DNA of 64,000 bases. Origin: Cladosporium sp. IMV 00045 (Eukaryota; Ascomycota; Dothideomycetes; Cladosporiales; Cladosporiaceae). The notes beneath the pieces were generated by a model. It did not search any database, had not been told where the DNA came from, and worked only from the letters and a program-made list of their open reading frames with translations. Made by a program: the position numbers and the translations under genes. Below, one piece after another: positions 30,565-42,446 of the stretch. Within the stretch, counting starts at the first letter, position 1. Each line of letters opens with the position of its first letter. Where the stretch lies: assembly GCA_001931905.2 (NCBI GenBank), contig MSJI02000804.1:1-64000 (forward strand). Direction: 5' to 3'.

Positions 30565-31076
30565 AAGACTCCAGACCATGAAGATTCAAGACGCCTTCGC
30601 AAAGATGTGACGTATGTCAAACGCCTTCGGAAACAGTGCGAGATGTTTATAGATCCGCCGTGACGCTGCATTCGCAAGACAATCCGAGTGGAGGTGACCA
30701 GATGACGCTCTTGACCTTGAAGGCGAGGCACGTCATGTGGCTGCGTTGAGGCTTGACATGATACATATATGTCGTCTCGTCTCTGGCGAGCATCGCGTTA
30801 CCTGACGGACGATACAAAAGAAGGTTAGTGCAGAGTCGGTGGCGCAAGGAAAAGGAGGAGTGGCCCAAGTTTGTTAGGCAGTTTGGAGAGTCTCACAAAT
30901 TCAGTGCGCCGGAGCTGTCAAACTGACAGCGCCGGACTTCACATGAGGTCATGCATCTCTTAGTCCGCAGCACTGGTGAGTCGCATACGAGACCTGGGAA
31001 TTCGAGATTCTAATTCCCACTCCACCCCAGCAAGATACATGTATTCCGCGTGAATACTGTAGGTGATCGTGGTGGT

Positions 31077-33178
31077 ATGTTCGGCCCAGCGTGTGGGCGA
31101 TGCGCCAGCAGCATCCTCAAAGCAAAAACCGCATCCAACCTCACCTCGTCCATCTACCACCGACTGCCTACGAGCACACGACCTTCTCTGTCTGGCCGCT
31201 CTCTTCACCCTCCCTCTCCTCTCACGTTCCGCCGATTGCAGTCTCAGTTCCAGCCTCTACGACCCCCAACCCTGGAAGAGTTGGGTCGCGCGACTCCAGC
31301 AAAGACCTACAGGCGCTCGCGCAAATGGCTCCGTCGGCTGATTCGCTTCTCGATCGCGACTGGAATCGTCCTGGGCCTTGACTCCTACTTCTACGATGCT
31401 AGCATAACACGCTCCGTCCGCACATTCTACACTGGCCTGTTCATTGCGCTGGACTACAAGATCAATTTTCGCGCTGAGCCTTGGTTCGGCGACAGCGTTG
31501 CAGACTTGCATGCCCGCAGCGCGCAGAGAGTCTTCGACCTTTTGCGCGCAAATGGAGGACTATACCTGAAGATCGGACAGGCGATTGCCATGCAGTCTGC
31601 CATTCTGCCGCCTGAGTTCCAGAAGATGTTTGCTAGGATGTTCGACGATGCTCCCCAGAACTCCTGGGCGGAGGTGGAACAGGTGATTCGGGAAGACTTT
31701 GGCAAGTCGCCAGAGGAGGTTTTCGGCGTGAGCTTTGCTGGAGACCTCAAGAAAGGTATCATGGAAAGGACGGCAAGAGCGAGTGCAAGCGTTGCACAGG
31801 TTCATTGGGCACGCTTGGAGGATGGCAGAGAGGTTGCGATCAAGGTACAAAAGCGGGAGATTGCACGTCAGGTCGGCTGGGATCTGTGGGCTTTCAAGGT
31901 CGTAACTCGCGTGTACACCTGGTGGTTCGACCTCCCCTTGTACAGTCTAGTGCCCTACATCTCTGAACGTCTGATGCTGGAGACGGATTTTGAAAACGAA
32001 GCACGGAACGCCGAAAGAATGCGCGGTCTCATCCAGGGCGAGAAACGTCTTCGAGGACGTGTCTATATTCCAGAGGTGTACCACGACATGAGCAGCAAGC
32101 GTGTCATGACTGCCGAATGGATCGAAGGTGTACGCCTGTGGGATAAAAACGGAATCACCGGATCATGGTACGGCGGCTACAAGAACGGCTCTCCCGGAGC
32201 TGGTCGCGCATTCATCGAACCACCGCCCTCAAGCATAGCAGCCAACGTACCCAAGAACAACCCTCACGACGAGAAGCTCAAACCCGCTCGCGACGAGTGG
32301 CGCGGCCCAACCAAACGCGGCGGCCTAGGCCTCTCCCTCGCGCCCGTCATGCGAACCATGGTCGACCTCTTCTCCGCGCAAATGTTTCTCTGGGGCCTAG
32401 TCCACTGCGACCCGCACCCAGGCAACATCTTCGTCCGCCGCCTCCCCTCCGGTAAACCCGAGCTCGTCCTCATCGACCACGGCCTCTACATCGAAATGGA
32501 CCCCAAATTCCGCCAGCAATACGCCCTCTTCTGGCGCAGCCTGATGACCTTCGACAACGCGACCATCGCCGAAGTGACGCAGCAGTGGGGCATCAACGCC
32601 CCGGACATCTTCGCGAGCGCCACGCTCATGCGCCCCTACGAGGGCGGCGACGGCAAGACCCTGGCCGAAATCCGCTCCATGAGCGACAAAGAGCAGAAGC
32701 AGCGACAGTTCGAAATGCAGCAGAAGATGCGCAAGGGCATCCGCGAGATCCTCGGCAACCAGGACAAGTTCCCCCAGGAGCTCATTTTCATCGGCCGCAA
32801 TTTGCGAATCGTCCAGGGCAACAACCAGTTCCTCGGCAGCCCGGTGAACCGCGTCAAGATCACGGGTACGTGGGCGAGCAGGGCGCTGGCGGAGAATCGC
32901 GAGGCGAGCACGGCGCAGAGGTGGAGGGAGTATGCCAGGCATTTACTCTTCAGGACTGTGCTTGTCACGACGGATATTGTCTTTTACTGGTCGAAGTTGA
33001 AGCAGCTGCTTGGGCTGGGTAAGGGCATGGATGATGATATTGAGGAGAATATGCGCAAGATGGCTAGCAGGTGAGTGTTTCTGGCTTGGGATTTGTTCTA
33101 TCGCTTCAACAGACTCTGTTTTACTGACTCCTTTCTAGCATGGGCGTCGACCTCCAACACGGCGTATTCGACGGTTGA
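31077..33178 (+). CDS. mcp2: Mitochondrial ABC1/UbiB-family atypical kinase (Mcp2/Cqd2, ADCK1-like)
   Basis: UbiB-family proteins influence coenzyme Q and lipid distribution in mitochondria. The first in-frame ATG is 31,077; exon 1 ends at 33,070 and a short exon at 33,139-33,178 adds the tail ending GVDLQHGVFDG (68-nt intron); 677 residues. An Arg/Ser-rich N-terminus without acidic residues fits mitochondrial import, followed by a membrane segment at about 83-105. The family KxGQ motif is in GGLYLKIGQ (about 165-168), the invariant lysine in VAIKVQ, the catalytic segment VHCDPHPGNIF at about 440-450, and the metal motif LIDHGLY at about 465. An extra loop of about 60 residues (GSWYGG to GLGLS) precedes the catalytic segment. 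It converges on rgd1. Confidence 0.9.
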
Positions 33179-33893
33179 AATCCCATTTGACTCTTCCATC
33201 CTATATTCTCGTCTTCCGAACCCTGCATAGTTCACGATGCTTCACCTCAAGCTCACATCTTTCACATCAGCTCATCATGATACACCAAATCACTGTAGAT
33301 ATATACATTGTAAATACCACCACGTTTCATACATAATCCCCGTTCTTCCAATTACCGTTCCAGTTGAACTAGGAAATCCAATATACACCGGACTGCTTAC
33401 CTTCATGAGAACTTTTCGAAGATTGGCTATGCGAGAAAGTGCAATTGATTGAGTATGATTGCACTCACCGAGCCCAGAGTCATTGCAGGATTTGTTCACC
33501 ACCCATACATGTATTGCCCATGATCACGTGGGATGCTGTGTATGCTAATGCACATAGAAGAAGCTCAGAAAGGAGATAAGCAGGTAAGGGAAGCAATCAA
33601 GAAGGTAAAGGTAAGAGAAAAGGGTATCTCCTGATTGATTTATGACATGCAACGCTCGCGCTTCTTCCTCTCCTTCATCTGCTTCTCTTCAGTGACTTGA
33701 AAACTAAAACAAAAGACTCAACAAACCCGCAAGTCCTGCTTCAATGCACGTGCATAATGAAACCACGTTCCACTCCAGGAACAAATCCTTGCTCGTCCCA
33801 ACCGGCGACTCAGCAATACCGATACCACGAAAAACTGTAATGAAATGCTTGGTATACAGTGTAAATGAAATGTTGAATCGTCTAAACCAGTCT
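33179..33893. other. Intergenic, convergent 3' ends of mcp2 and rgd1
   Basis: 715 bp of A/T-rich 3' flanking sequence. No gene or strong repeat seen. Confidence 0.6.
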
Positions 33894-36071
33894 CTAGTCC
33901 TCGTCGAAAATCGCCGTGGCGTTGATCAGAATCGTATCCATAACTCTCGCCTGGAGGCCCGCGTCGGCGATTTGAGGACCTGTGTGGGCGCCCATGAGGC
34001 TTGGACTGTAATTTACAAATCAGAGAGAGCTCTTCACTTCGAGACTTCGTACACATGGAGGGGAAAGAACTTACGCAAAGCAAATGGCGAGGTTAGAGTT
34101 GCCCATACGGTTGCGACTTTCGTTCTGCATGACGCGGTGGAGATGCAGAACAAGCGCGCGCAGAGTGGCGTAGTTGGGATCCGGCAGGTCGTTGATCTGC
34201 TGGTGCAAGGCGTCGCGTCTGGCGCTGACGTCTTCGATGCGCGCGGCGTCGATGAAGGCGTTGTAAGCCGCGTTCGTGAACAGAGGGTCCGGCAGGTCGC
34301 GGAAGAACTGCTTCAGGAGCGTGGCGACGGAGTTGACGTCGTGGTAGAAGTTGGCCGGGTTGCGGAAGTCGAGGTTGGGCGCGTTGTTGTTGAAGGCGTC
34401 GCGGAGGGAGTTGACGTGCGAGGCTGTGCCGGACATGCGGTAGATGCCTTCCACATCGAGACCGAAGAGGTCGACGGCTTGCATGCATTGGTATACGACC
34501 ATGGGCACGGCGGATTGGTCGCGTGTGAAGAGCTCGTCGAGGCTGACGCCGAACACGGGACGCGATGGAGATTTGGAGGATACTGTGGGTGGTACGGGGA
34601 AGCTGGAGGTGTTCATGGGGCTCATGGTGTTGCGGTTTGCACCACCGATGGAGCCTGTGGTCTGGTTCGGAGGGTAGCCGGAACCAGGGGAGGTTGGCGA
34701 GGCCACTTCAGAGGGATGGAGTGGATATGGTGGATTGACGGGACCATCTCGGACCGGAGTTTGTTGCGAATTGTAAGGAGGTTGCTTGTGATCGTAAGGG
34801 TAGGGGTCGAGAGGCCCACCAGGGGATTGCGAGAAGCCATAGCTGTCGCCGGAATGCGAAGGCTGTCCGTATGACGGAGGTGAGGTTGGCTGAGGCGGAG
34901 AGGTGTACCTGCTGTTTGCTGACCCTGTCTGCGGAGGCGCCGTGTGAATACCAAGCCCACCTGTTGGTGGCGGCGCAGATATAGTCGCGCTGGAGGGTTG
35001 TGATTGAGGTTGCTGTTGCTTTGGCGCAAGGGTAGGGTGCTTCTCATACTTGATCTCGGCAGGTTTTGGAGGCACTTTACCGCTGTGGCTCGCAATATAG
35101 TTGTTGAAGTCTCTCTCGTTATCGATCTCAACAATGAGATCCCGCAGACTCTTCTGAGCCATGGGGCCCTCTTTTTCGCTCAGTGGGCTAACAGCCAGGC
35201 CGTTACCGAGCAGCAGTTTCTCGTTGAAAGTGGCGTACTTCTGCAATTGCAAAGCGAGAGCTTGGTCGCACTCCTTGATCAAAGACTGCAAAGCCTTGAC
35301 AGCCTGGGGACGGCCAGTGTTCAAGAGGCTGTCCCGCTGCGCTTTCGCCTGCCTGACTCTCTCCTCATATTCCCCATCCGCAGCCTGAACCTTGTGCAGC
35401 AAGTCGGACTCCACCTGCTCAGCGCTCTTGGGTCCCTTTAGACCCAACCTCCTGCTGCCCTTGGTATCGCCAGTTCTTGCGCGGTCGTAGCTCTCAGCCA
35501 GAGTGTCGTAACGAGCCTTGGCCTTTTGCATTGCCTGCTCGGCGTCGAAAGCCTTCTTTTCTGCATCCAGGCCTTCATGCTTCTGCTGTTTCCTCCCGCG
35601 CTCGATTTCTGCAGTCAAGTTGTTGAGGTCTTCGTGCATCTGATGGAGAGACAAGGCGAACTGCATGCCGTTATCGCCCATGCGCTCGTGGACGCGCAGG
35701 ACCTCGCCGAGTTGGAGCGCATAGCTTCCACTCTTGGAGTCCGGTCGTCGAGCAGCGTCCAGCTGGGTCTTCGCCAGCGACTTCAGTCCCTTGGCTTGCT
35801 CCTCTTCCAGTCTTGAACGCTTGCGAAGAAAGTCGGCAAAGTCGCGCGCGGATGCGATGCTCTGCTTGAGTCGGTTCAGGAGAGTGTTGATGCCGATATC
35901 CGAATACATGACATCCTCGACAGCCTTGGGAGGGCCGGTAGGCGCATCGTTGGTAGGTGCTCCTGCTGCTGCTGGAGGTGGGTTCGTGGTGGATGGACTA
36001 TCCTCGCCAGAACCATTGGCGACATGGAGGGTGTCGCCGTTGGGCTCGTCCACGGAGTTCCTGGCAGACAT
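33894..36071 (-). CDS. rgd1: F-BAR and RhoGAP domain protein, Rgd1-like
   Basis: Rgd1 is a cortical GTPase-activating protein; in yeast it acts on Rho3 and Rho4. The ATG at 36,071 is the first in frame (MSARNSVDE). Exons are 34,075-36,071 and 33,894-34,005, separated by a 69-nt intron near the 3' end; 702 residues. The F-BAR domain spans about 55-330 with long charged helices. A Pro/Gln/Ser-rich linker (about 340-490) is followed by the RhoGAP domain from PVFGVSLDELF onward, with the arginine finger in VEGIYRMSG (about Arg545), KQFFRDLPDPLF, and NRMGNSNLAICFAPSLMG continued across the intron. It is divergent from the flavin-binding gene at 36,497 with 425 bp between starts. Confidence 0.92.
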
Positions 36072-36496
36072 GATGCCTGTGCTGATATTGAGATGTTTCA
36101 AACGGGGAGAAGGAGCGTGTGCCCACGAGTGAAATGAATCAATTAGGTGCCAGTATCGGCTGGTGTAGGGTATAGTATGTGATCAGGCAGCGATATAGCA
36201 GTGACCGGGTATTGTCGTTCATCCGCCCCCAAACCCTGGCGTGGACTAGCGTTCGCCTGAACGGCGTGGCTCAGCGAGTGCGCCATCTCCAAGTCTCCAA
36301 GTCCGAGCTTAGAACGCAAAGATGTTTGACCTCACTTCACTACGTCACCCCGCGCGAAGCTAATTTCGTGTGAGTGAAGAGGTTGGAGCTCGATTAGGAA
36401 GTTGACGACATCAACAGTAATACCATAACACGCAATTGTCTCTCAGAACCACCAATTTTGACCTCAGATCAAGAGATACAACACAAAATCACAATC
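36072..36496. other. Divergent promoter region of rgd1 and the split-barrel gene
   Basis: 425 bp between two divergent starts, so both promoters should be here. The last 60 nt upstream of the plus-strand gene is A/C-rich, typical of a leader. Confidence 0.5.
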
Positions 36497-37317
36497 ATGG
36501 CCGATGCACAACCTCCGCTCAGCTGGCAACAGTCTGCCGACGCCAACAACCCAACCGTCTCTGACCACCTGCCCGAGGAAGTAGTCACATGTCTTCAGAA
36601 CGCTCGTTTCGTATGTTGCTCAACCATTTTCCCTTAAGCCACAGAAATTCGCTAACACCCACCTAGCTCCACCTCGCAACATGCACCGCCAACATCCCCC
36701 ACGTCAGCCTCATGAACTACACCTACCTGCCCTCACATCCCTTCACATCCGCGAACCTCCAGCCCGGCCCAGTGATCGTCATGACGACCAACCCGTCCTC
36801 CAAGAAAACCATCAACCTCATTCAAAACCCCAACGTCAGCTTGCTCGTCCACGACTGGGTCTCCTCGCGCCCTCCGCACATGACCGACCGCGAGCGCAGC
36901 CCCGTCGGTACGAGAGCCGGCCGCAGCAGTCTTGCCAACATGCTCATGAGCATGAACTCTGCGGCCGTGTCGTCCATTTCCGCTACCATTAACGGTTCCG
37001 CGAGCGTGCTGGAGAGCGGTTCAGAGGAGGAGAAGTGGTGCAAGAAGCAGCATTTGGAGAACAACACTTTCGAGGGCCAGGCTGAGGGTTCGGAGCAGTT
37101 GTTTGGCACTAGCCCGACGAGTGCGAGGACGGGTGATGGTGGACGTGGGAGCTACATTGAAGACGAGGAGGTGAAGGTTGTGGTTGTCAGGATCAAGGAT
37201 GGAAGGATCAGTGATTGGAAGGGTGGCGTCAAGGACTGGGTCATTGCTGAGCCTGGGCAGGCTGCGACTGGAAATGGAGTGACAGGGATGGTAAATGGTG
37301 TTCTGGGTGGGCAGTAG
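36497..37317 (+). CDS. Pyridoxamine-phosphate-oxidase-like FMN-binding split-barrel protein
   Basis: Exons are 36,497-36,610 and 36,667-37,317 (56-nt intron); 254 residues. The segment RFLHLATCTANIPHVSLMNYTY is the start of the PNPOx-type split barrel seen in the yeast proteins YLR456W and YPR172W, followed by IVMTTNPSSKKTINLIQNPNVSLLV. The middle (about 130-190) is Ser/Gly-rich and unlike true PNPOx enzymes. The C-terminal VKVVVVRIKDGRISDWKGGV completes the barrel. The family binds flavin but no reaction is established, so I do not assign vitamin B6 synthesis. Confidence 0.8.
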
Positions 37318-37745
37318 GGCATTGTGATTTTGAGTGGCATGAGTTCAAGCGCGGCGTTACGGCGCTAAGGAAAGCAAAAGATAAGACTGGTATGATTGAT
37401 GTTCTCCTCCCACTAATCTAGCCGCACCACTTCAATTCCAGCGGAGTAAACAGACAAGCCGCTTTTCTCTAAAGTTACGCTCTGTTTCGCTAAAAGATAG
37501 CACTGAAGGGATCCCTAAGCTCTTGCAAAGGCCGCCGTAATGATCGTCACTTTGATGGGCAGCTCTTCAAGCGTTTTCCCAATACAGAAGCAGGCCCACG
37601 CCAAGCCCTGGTAGAGCATGGCTTCCGTCCTCAAGTTCACCTGCCAGCCGGTTTTTTCTGCAAGAATGTCAACCCCCTCCGCAGCAATACATCACCAGGA
37701 TCTAAGTGAACCTTAAGAAAGTTCGTTGCTGGGCAGCGCTGACTT
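37318..37745. other. Intergenic, convergent 3' ends
   Basis: 428 bp between the split-barrel gene and the first BTB gene. No gene or repeat seen. Confidence 0.55.
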
Positions 37746-38725
37746 TTACAATCGCCGACCCTCGATACGACTCTTCTTCCATCTTTCATACGGGCGTTTT
37801 CGCCCATGTTCGTCTTTCAGCTCCGATATCCAACCGATTCTCCCGCGACATCCCATGCATATCGGCCCAACGGTGCCGTCATCCTGGCCCGCCATGGCTT
37901 CGTGGCAGATGCACACGGAACAGATGCAATACCAGAACATATCGTCGAAGCGCTGACCCCAGGCGTCTTCTTCCGAGAAAGGCTCGCTGCATGGCGCGCA
38001 CATCGGCCTGCGCGCACAGTCCGGCCCACCATCGCAGACCCACTCTCCAATGTCAAAGTCGTCGTGTGTGGTTACGTTCGTTTCGATTTCCGGCAGATCG
38101 GACAACAGCGTCAGAAAGTCTTCATTTACCAGCAATCGGACCCATCTTCGTGTGCAGAAGCGCACCATCTCGTGGCGTGCTGGGTCGTCCTTATACTCGG
38201 TTGCTGTGAAGATCAACCGCATCGCCGGCACAAAATTTGCTTTTGGACCGTCTTCGTCTAGAATCTCTTTGATGTTGTCCTTGGCGATGCTACATAGTCC
38301 TGGGACGCCGAACTTGTGCGCCACGGCGTACGCTCGCGCGTGCGGAAGGAGGTCCACGTATTCATCCCAGATCTTGCTGCAGTATGGAAGGCCGTACATG
38401 GCACGAAACATGGCCGTCAGGGCTTCTGGGTCGTCTTCTAGGAGCACGATCTGGCTTGCGTCGCTGTTCTGGAATATCATTCAGTGACTGAGTCCACCCC
38501 CGTGTGCCAGTCTCTTGAGCCTACAATGGAACTGCCCGTAAAGAGCTCCCTGAAGTATCCCGAGCTGCGACATAGAATGATGCGATGGGCATGGATTGTC
38601 CTGTCGGCAAGGATGATTTTAAGATCTGAAAGCGTAGGGTTATCGAAGTAGGCTTCTTGGTCGGACGGAGCATGCTCGATGAGTAGTTTCATATTGTCAA
38701 GTTTTCTGTGAAGGTAGGCCTGCAT
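37746..38725 (-). CDS. BTB/POZ domain protein with cysteine-rich C-terminus
   Basis: Exons are 38,525-38,725 and 37,746-38,468; the 56-nt intron is placed so that the BTB fold is continuous (ELFTGSSI joined to NSDASQIVLLED). 307 residues. The BTB domain (about 25-110) shows LSDLKIILADRTIHAHRIILCRSSGYF, DDPEALTAMFRAMYGLPY and a following helical region. Residues 212-274 hold about ten Cys and one His, including CxxC pairs at 224/227, 250/253 and 271/274, suggesting a metal-binding module. Fungal BTB proteins of this kind are mostly uncharacterised; some act as cullin-3 adaptors. It stands head-to-head with another BTB gene at 39,235. Confidence 0.78.
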
Positions 38726-39234
38726 GGTTATGAGATGTTTGTCTGTTGAGAAGAGGGTGTTGTTTCGTCATCTCGGATGAAACTGTATGTTCAGTGGAAG
38801 AGCAGGAGGCTAATGGACTACAGGCAGGAAGTGACGCCTGACTGCGCGTGGCGAGACTTGCGATTGCCACCGCTCCTGCAAACAAGCGTAGGAGCCTTTA
38901 TGTCCACTTTTGGCTTGGTCTTTGGTTTCCATCGTTACCTTACTTTGATACTGAAGTGATCAATTTGAAAATTGGGTAATGGAAACATAGAGCCAAGTAA
39001 GACGGTGCTTTTGCAAACCTGTAAAGAGTGTTTGCCGTCCTCTTTCACGGGTCAAGGATGGAGACACTTTGCTAGTGATGTTCCAAGGACCCTTCAAAGA
39101 ATGTAAATCTAGTCGAGCAAACACGTGCAGGTCAGCCCGTACTTAAAGCCCTCATCGTAACCGTCCGACTATGTCAATTAATTGATACCACCAAGTCGAG
39201 CTTAACACTAACCCTGACATCAATCGTTCCCGAC
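38726..39234. other. Divergent promoter region of the two BTB genes
   Basis: 509 bp between two divergent BTB genes, expected to hold both promoters. No conserved motif is recognised. Confidence 0.45.
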
Positions 39235-40004
39235 ATGATCAAGTGCTCGCACAGCTGTGTGTCCAGAATGGGTCAAAAGGAGAGGTACGATGCCTTTCAA
39301 ACACAAGTACTACCGCTAATTTATTACACCACTAGCTTCTTCAACGACAAGACACTTTCCGACGTGACCATCAAGTTCGGCTGTGAATCCATCCAAGCAC
39401 ACAAAATCATGCTCGCACAAGGCTCGGACTACCTCAGAAAGATGTTCTGCCGCTCTTTCAAGGTGGGCTTGCTCCACTTTCCACTCGAATGAACTCTGCT
39501 AACGAGTCATAGGAGGCCAACGCCAAAGAAATGCAGCTATGCGAAGACAAACCTCTCGCCGTCAAGGCCATGATACGCTTCTCGTACGGGCTCAAATACC
39601 AATCCGCAGGTACGAGGTCAGACTGGCAGCATCTTCAGTCCCACGCTCTCGTCTACGCAGTAGCCGAGAAATACAATCTTGACTCTCACAAGACTGCAGT
39701 CACGAGAGTGGTAACATACGACTTTGCCGATATTGGCTCAGTCGTCTGCGACATGCAAGACTTCACTTCCGCCCTTAGGATCATCTGGTCGTCGACTACC
39801 TCGAATGACACGCAACTCAGACCTCTTCTCGCGGATTGCTGCGCAAAGATGATTCATTCGCTGATCAAGCGTGCTGGCTTTGTGAGGGTCTTGAGAGATA
39901 CGGAGCTGGGTGCTGACTTGTGTATTCGCGCTGAGAGGGAGCTTGCGAAACTGCATGAGAAGGACGTGAAGGGTGCTGCAAATTGTAGGCTTCCTTGGGG
40001 CTAA
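39235..40004 (+). CDS. BTB/POZ domain protein
   Basis: Exons are 39,235-39,462 and 39,513-40,004 (50-nt intron with a CTAAC branch point); 239 residues. The BTB domain reads LSDVTIKFGCESIQAHKIML, YLRKMFCRSF continued across the intron to KEANAKEMQL, then AVKAMIRFSYGLKY. A helical region with ALVYAVAEKYNLDSHK follows, as in the related BTB protein at 37.7 kb. The cysteine-rich tail of that neighbour is absent. An alternative start is the Met at residue 12. Sequence likeness to the neighbour is limited to the BTB core, so this is not a recent tandem copy. Confidence 0.75.
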
Positions 40005-40604
40005 GCTCCTTCAAGTGTTCAAGTGAGCAGAGGCGTTGATCTAATAACAAGTCGAGAGAAAACCGTGATCACATCCGAGTTAATCATTTGGCTCAAAATA
40101 AGATTCTGCGCCGAATTGATTAGCATCAAACGAGTAGCAACTTGTGTGGGCAATTTGACACCGTACGCAAATCTTTCGCTTCTTTGCGAGGTGTTTCAAA
40201 GCGTTGATGTATCGTACATAGTTGATGAACGACACTGCAGAGAGTGCCGCCTTGTATCGCTTTTGCGGGTATTCATCTGCCATTTCGTTGACCCCGTACT
40301 GGATCACGAAAAGGTACAAAAGCTTGCGATCGTCTACTGATCACTACGAGTAGGATTCGTTCGCTTAAATGCCTCAGCCCTCGAGCTGCTCTAAGTCAGC
40401 TGTAAGCGCCTGTCCCTTTGCTTCGCTTACCCGACATGCATAAAACGCGTAACGCGTTAGCTGATGCAAATCGCGTCTATGACCGGTAAACGTCTTGGAG
40501 GCTGCTGTTGAAGACACTCTTGCCATCTCCGCTTCTATCTTGAGAGGAGAACAAACGTCTGTTACACTCAAATCAAACCGATCCAACCATAACATATTTG
40601 CATC
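40005..40604. other. Intergenic between BTB and HET genes
   Basis: 600 bp holding the 3' end of the BTB gene and the promoter of the HET gene. No gene seen. Confidence 0.5.
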
Positions 40605-42446
40605 ATGGATCCCAACATCAACGACGGAAGGCCCGGACGAAATGCCGATTTTGCGAGCGCGCCAAAGACAAGTCTTATAGCAGAGTTGTTAGAGATTCAG
40701 AAGCACCAACAGTCAGCAGAAGAGTGTCAAAGATGGGCAAATGATCTCACATGCTTACTCTATAAACCCTCAACCCCAACATGTTTTCGTAAGATCATCA
40801 ACTCCAGAAAATATAGGAGACAATTTGTTGCAGTATCATGGACTTGCCAACCTTCGTCTCACGAAGACGGTCGTGAAAACGGGTACACCGTCTTCACTCC
40901 ATGTCAAAGGCAAGACGGAAGTCCAGAGGGGAGCGTGGAGCCACTGGACATGAGGGATTCTGTGCCCGACAGACTCGTCAAGTATCTTCGAGCGTTCAAC
41001 GAGAATCTCTTCTGGGTAGACAAGGCTTGTATAGCTCAACATGATTCAGCGGAGAAAGCAAGAGCGATCAATTCCATGGACTTGGTATACAAAGAGGCGA
41101 AAAGAAGTGTAGGCCTTCTTTCGAGCCCGATTCGCACGACGTCAGACGCAGTATTGCTTGCAAGCCTTCTCAAAGGCGATCTGATAGAGGAGTGTAGCTC
41201 TGGACAGTTTCACTTCAGCCGTACCGCGGACGATCAGACTATCTGCGAGGCAATTCGGGTCCTTCGCTGCGTGGTTGAAGATGAATGGTGGGGAAGAGCA
41301 TGGATCTACCAAGAGGAGTATCTCTCTGGAATGAGGATGGACCTTCTGATTCCCACCAACGCCAATGCGCGAGCTCCTAGTGGTTTTGATGAGGTCAAAG
41401 GGGAGTTTTGTGTCCAGGCAACCCTATTCCGTGAGCAGTCGACCATGTTTCTTCTGGCGTGCTGTGCTTCTGATGAGTTTCGGTCCGCATGCTCGGATCT
41501 GCTTTGGAAAGTCGAAAAATTCAACATCACGCTCAAGCGAGACAAAAACTCTCTCAAGCCAATGTCTGCTTTCATATTCAGGGATGTTCTCAAGAGGGAT
41601 CTCTCGTACCAGTGGGATAGGCTGGCTATCATCGCGAATGCGTGCGGGTATCGAAAGCGATTGAATATTCGAATTCTAAAACGTCAGGAACGTAAGTTGA
41701 GCCATTGCCTCCTGGCACTCTTCTTACTCAACGGCGAGATCTTCAATGCAGGATGCACGAACGACCCATCTTTGCTTGACGACAGTATTGGTGGCTTCTT
41801 AGAACAAATACATCCCGAATTTGGTGATTTGCCCATCTCGAGGCAAGGCTTGACTTTTCTCAAGCATGTGCGGCTGCCGTCTGTCAAGCTTTGCGAAGAG
41901 GGTGTCGAGACTCAGGGATACATCTGGGAATTGCCGGAGAACGCGATCATTGATACCGCGGATTTTGGCCTACCAGAGTATTATGATGTTCGAAGCAATG
42001 TCAGAAAGCTGGTCACTAAGCTGCGTCGTCGCAAGCACCATCATCTTGCGGGCAAGCTTCGCAAATACTTCAGAGAGAGCAGGCAATCGCCCGCGACCGA
42101 CTACATGGATTTGATGGCCGACAACCTAGTACAAGCGATCAATGCAAGGCAGATTCTGCGATTGGCAAATCTTCCAGGGAAACCTGCCAGTGGTATTTTC
42201 ATAACGCAGGAATCTGAACCGAATGAGTCCATGCATGTTCTCACAACTTGGCGGCCTCCTCGGAAACAAGATGAGGATCAGACTGGAGACGCCGTCTCTG
42301 TGAAGGTGACTCTGCGTTCGGGATCTCCCCCTGTGGTTTCCAGAATTGCGAACTGGATCAATGGGCTAGTGTTTTTTACAGCGGAAGAGAATCGAAAGAA
42401 AAAAATTGTCATAGAGTGGCCACAGTCGTGGAGGTGCCAATCATGA
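40605..42446 (+). CDS. HET (heterokaryon incompatibility) domain protein
   Basis: HET-domain proteins trigger regulated cell death after fusion of unlike hyphae or act in related innate-immune responses. The 613-residue protein is intronless, starting at ATG 40,605. The three HET blocks are present: FVAVSW (74-79), LFWVDKACIAQ (135-145, with the usual acidic/His downstream and AINSMDLVYKEAK), and WWGRAWIYQEE (228-238). After the HET domain there is a long helical region with no WD40, ankyrin or NACHT domain that I can see. It lies beside two BTB genes and converges on the lactonase. Accessory genes of this type are often strain-variable. Confidence 0.88.
   Translation: MDPNINDGRPGRNADFASAPKTSLIAELLEIQKHQQSAEECQRWANDLTCLLYKPSTPTCFRKIINSRKYRRQFVAVSWTCQPSSHEDGRENGYTVFTPCQRQDGSPEGSVEPLDMRDSVPDRLVKYLRAFNENLFWVDKACIAQHDSAEKARAINSMDLVYKEAKRSVGLLSSPIRTTSDAVLLASLLKGDLIEECSSGQFHFSRTADDQTICEAIRVLRCVVEDEWWGRAWIYQEEYLSGMRMDLLIPTNANARAPSGFDEVKGEFCVQATLFREQSTMFLLACCASDEFRSACSDLLWKVEKFNITLKRDKNSLKPMSAFIFRDVLKRDLSYQWDRLAIIANACGYRKRLNIRILKRQERKLSHCLLALFLLNGEIFNAGCTNDPSLLDDSIGGFLEQIHPEFGDLPISRQGLTFLKHVRLPSVKLCEEGVETQGYIWELPENAIIDTADFGLPEYYDVRSNVRKLVTKLRRRKHHHLAGKLRKYFRESRQSPATDYMDLMADNLVQAINARQILRLANLPGKPASGIFITQESEPNESMHVLTTWRPPRKQDEDQTGDAVSVKVTLRSGSPPVVSRIANWINGLVFFTAEENRKKKIVIEWPQSWRCQS

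Larger units (their letters stand above)
29888..31076. other. Divergent intergenic region between LPMO and mcp2
   Basis: About 1.2 kb that should hold both promoters. It contains a TATAATAA box for the LPMO and a three-unit repeat at 30,507-30,564. No gene seen. Confidence 0.55.
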
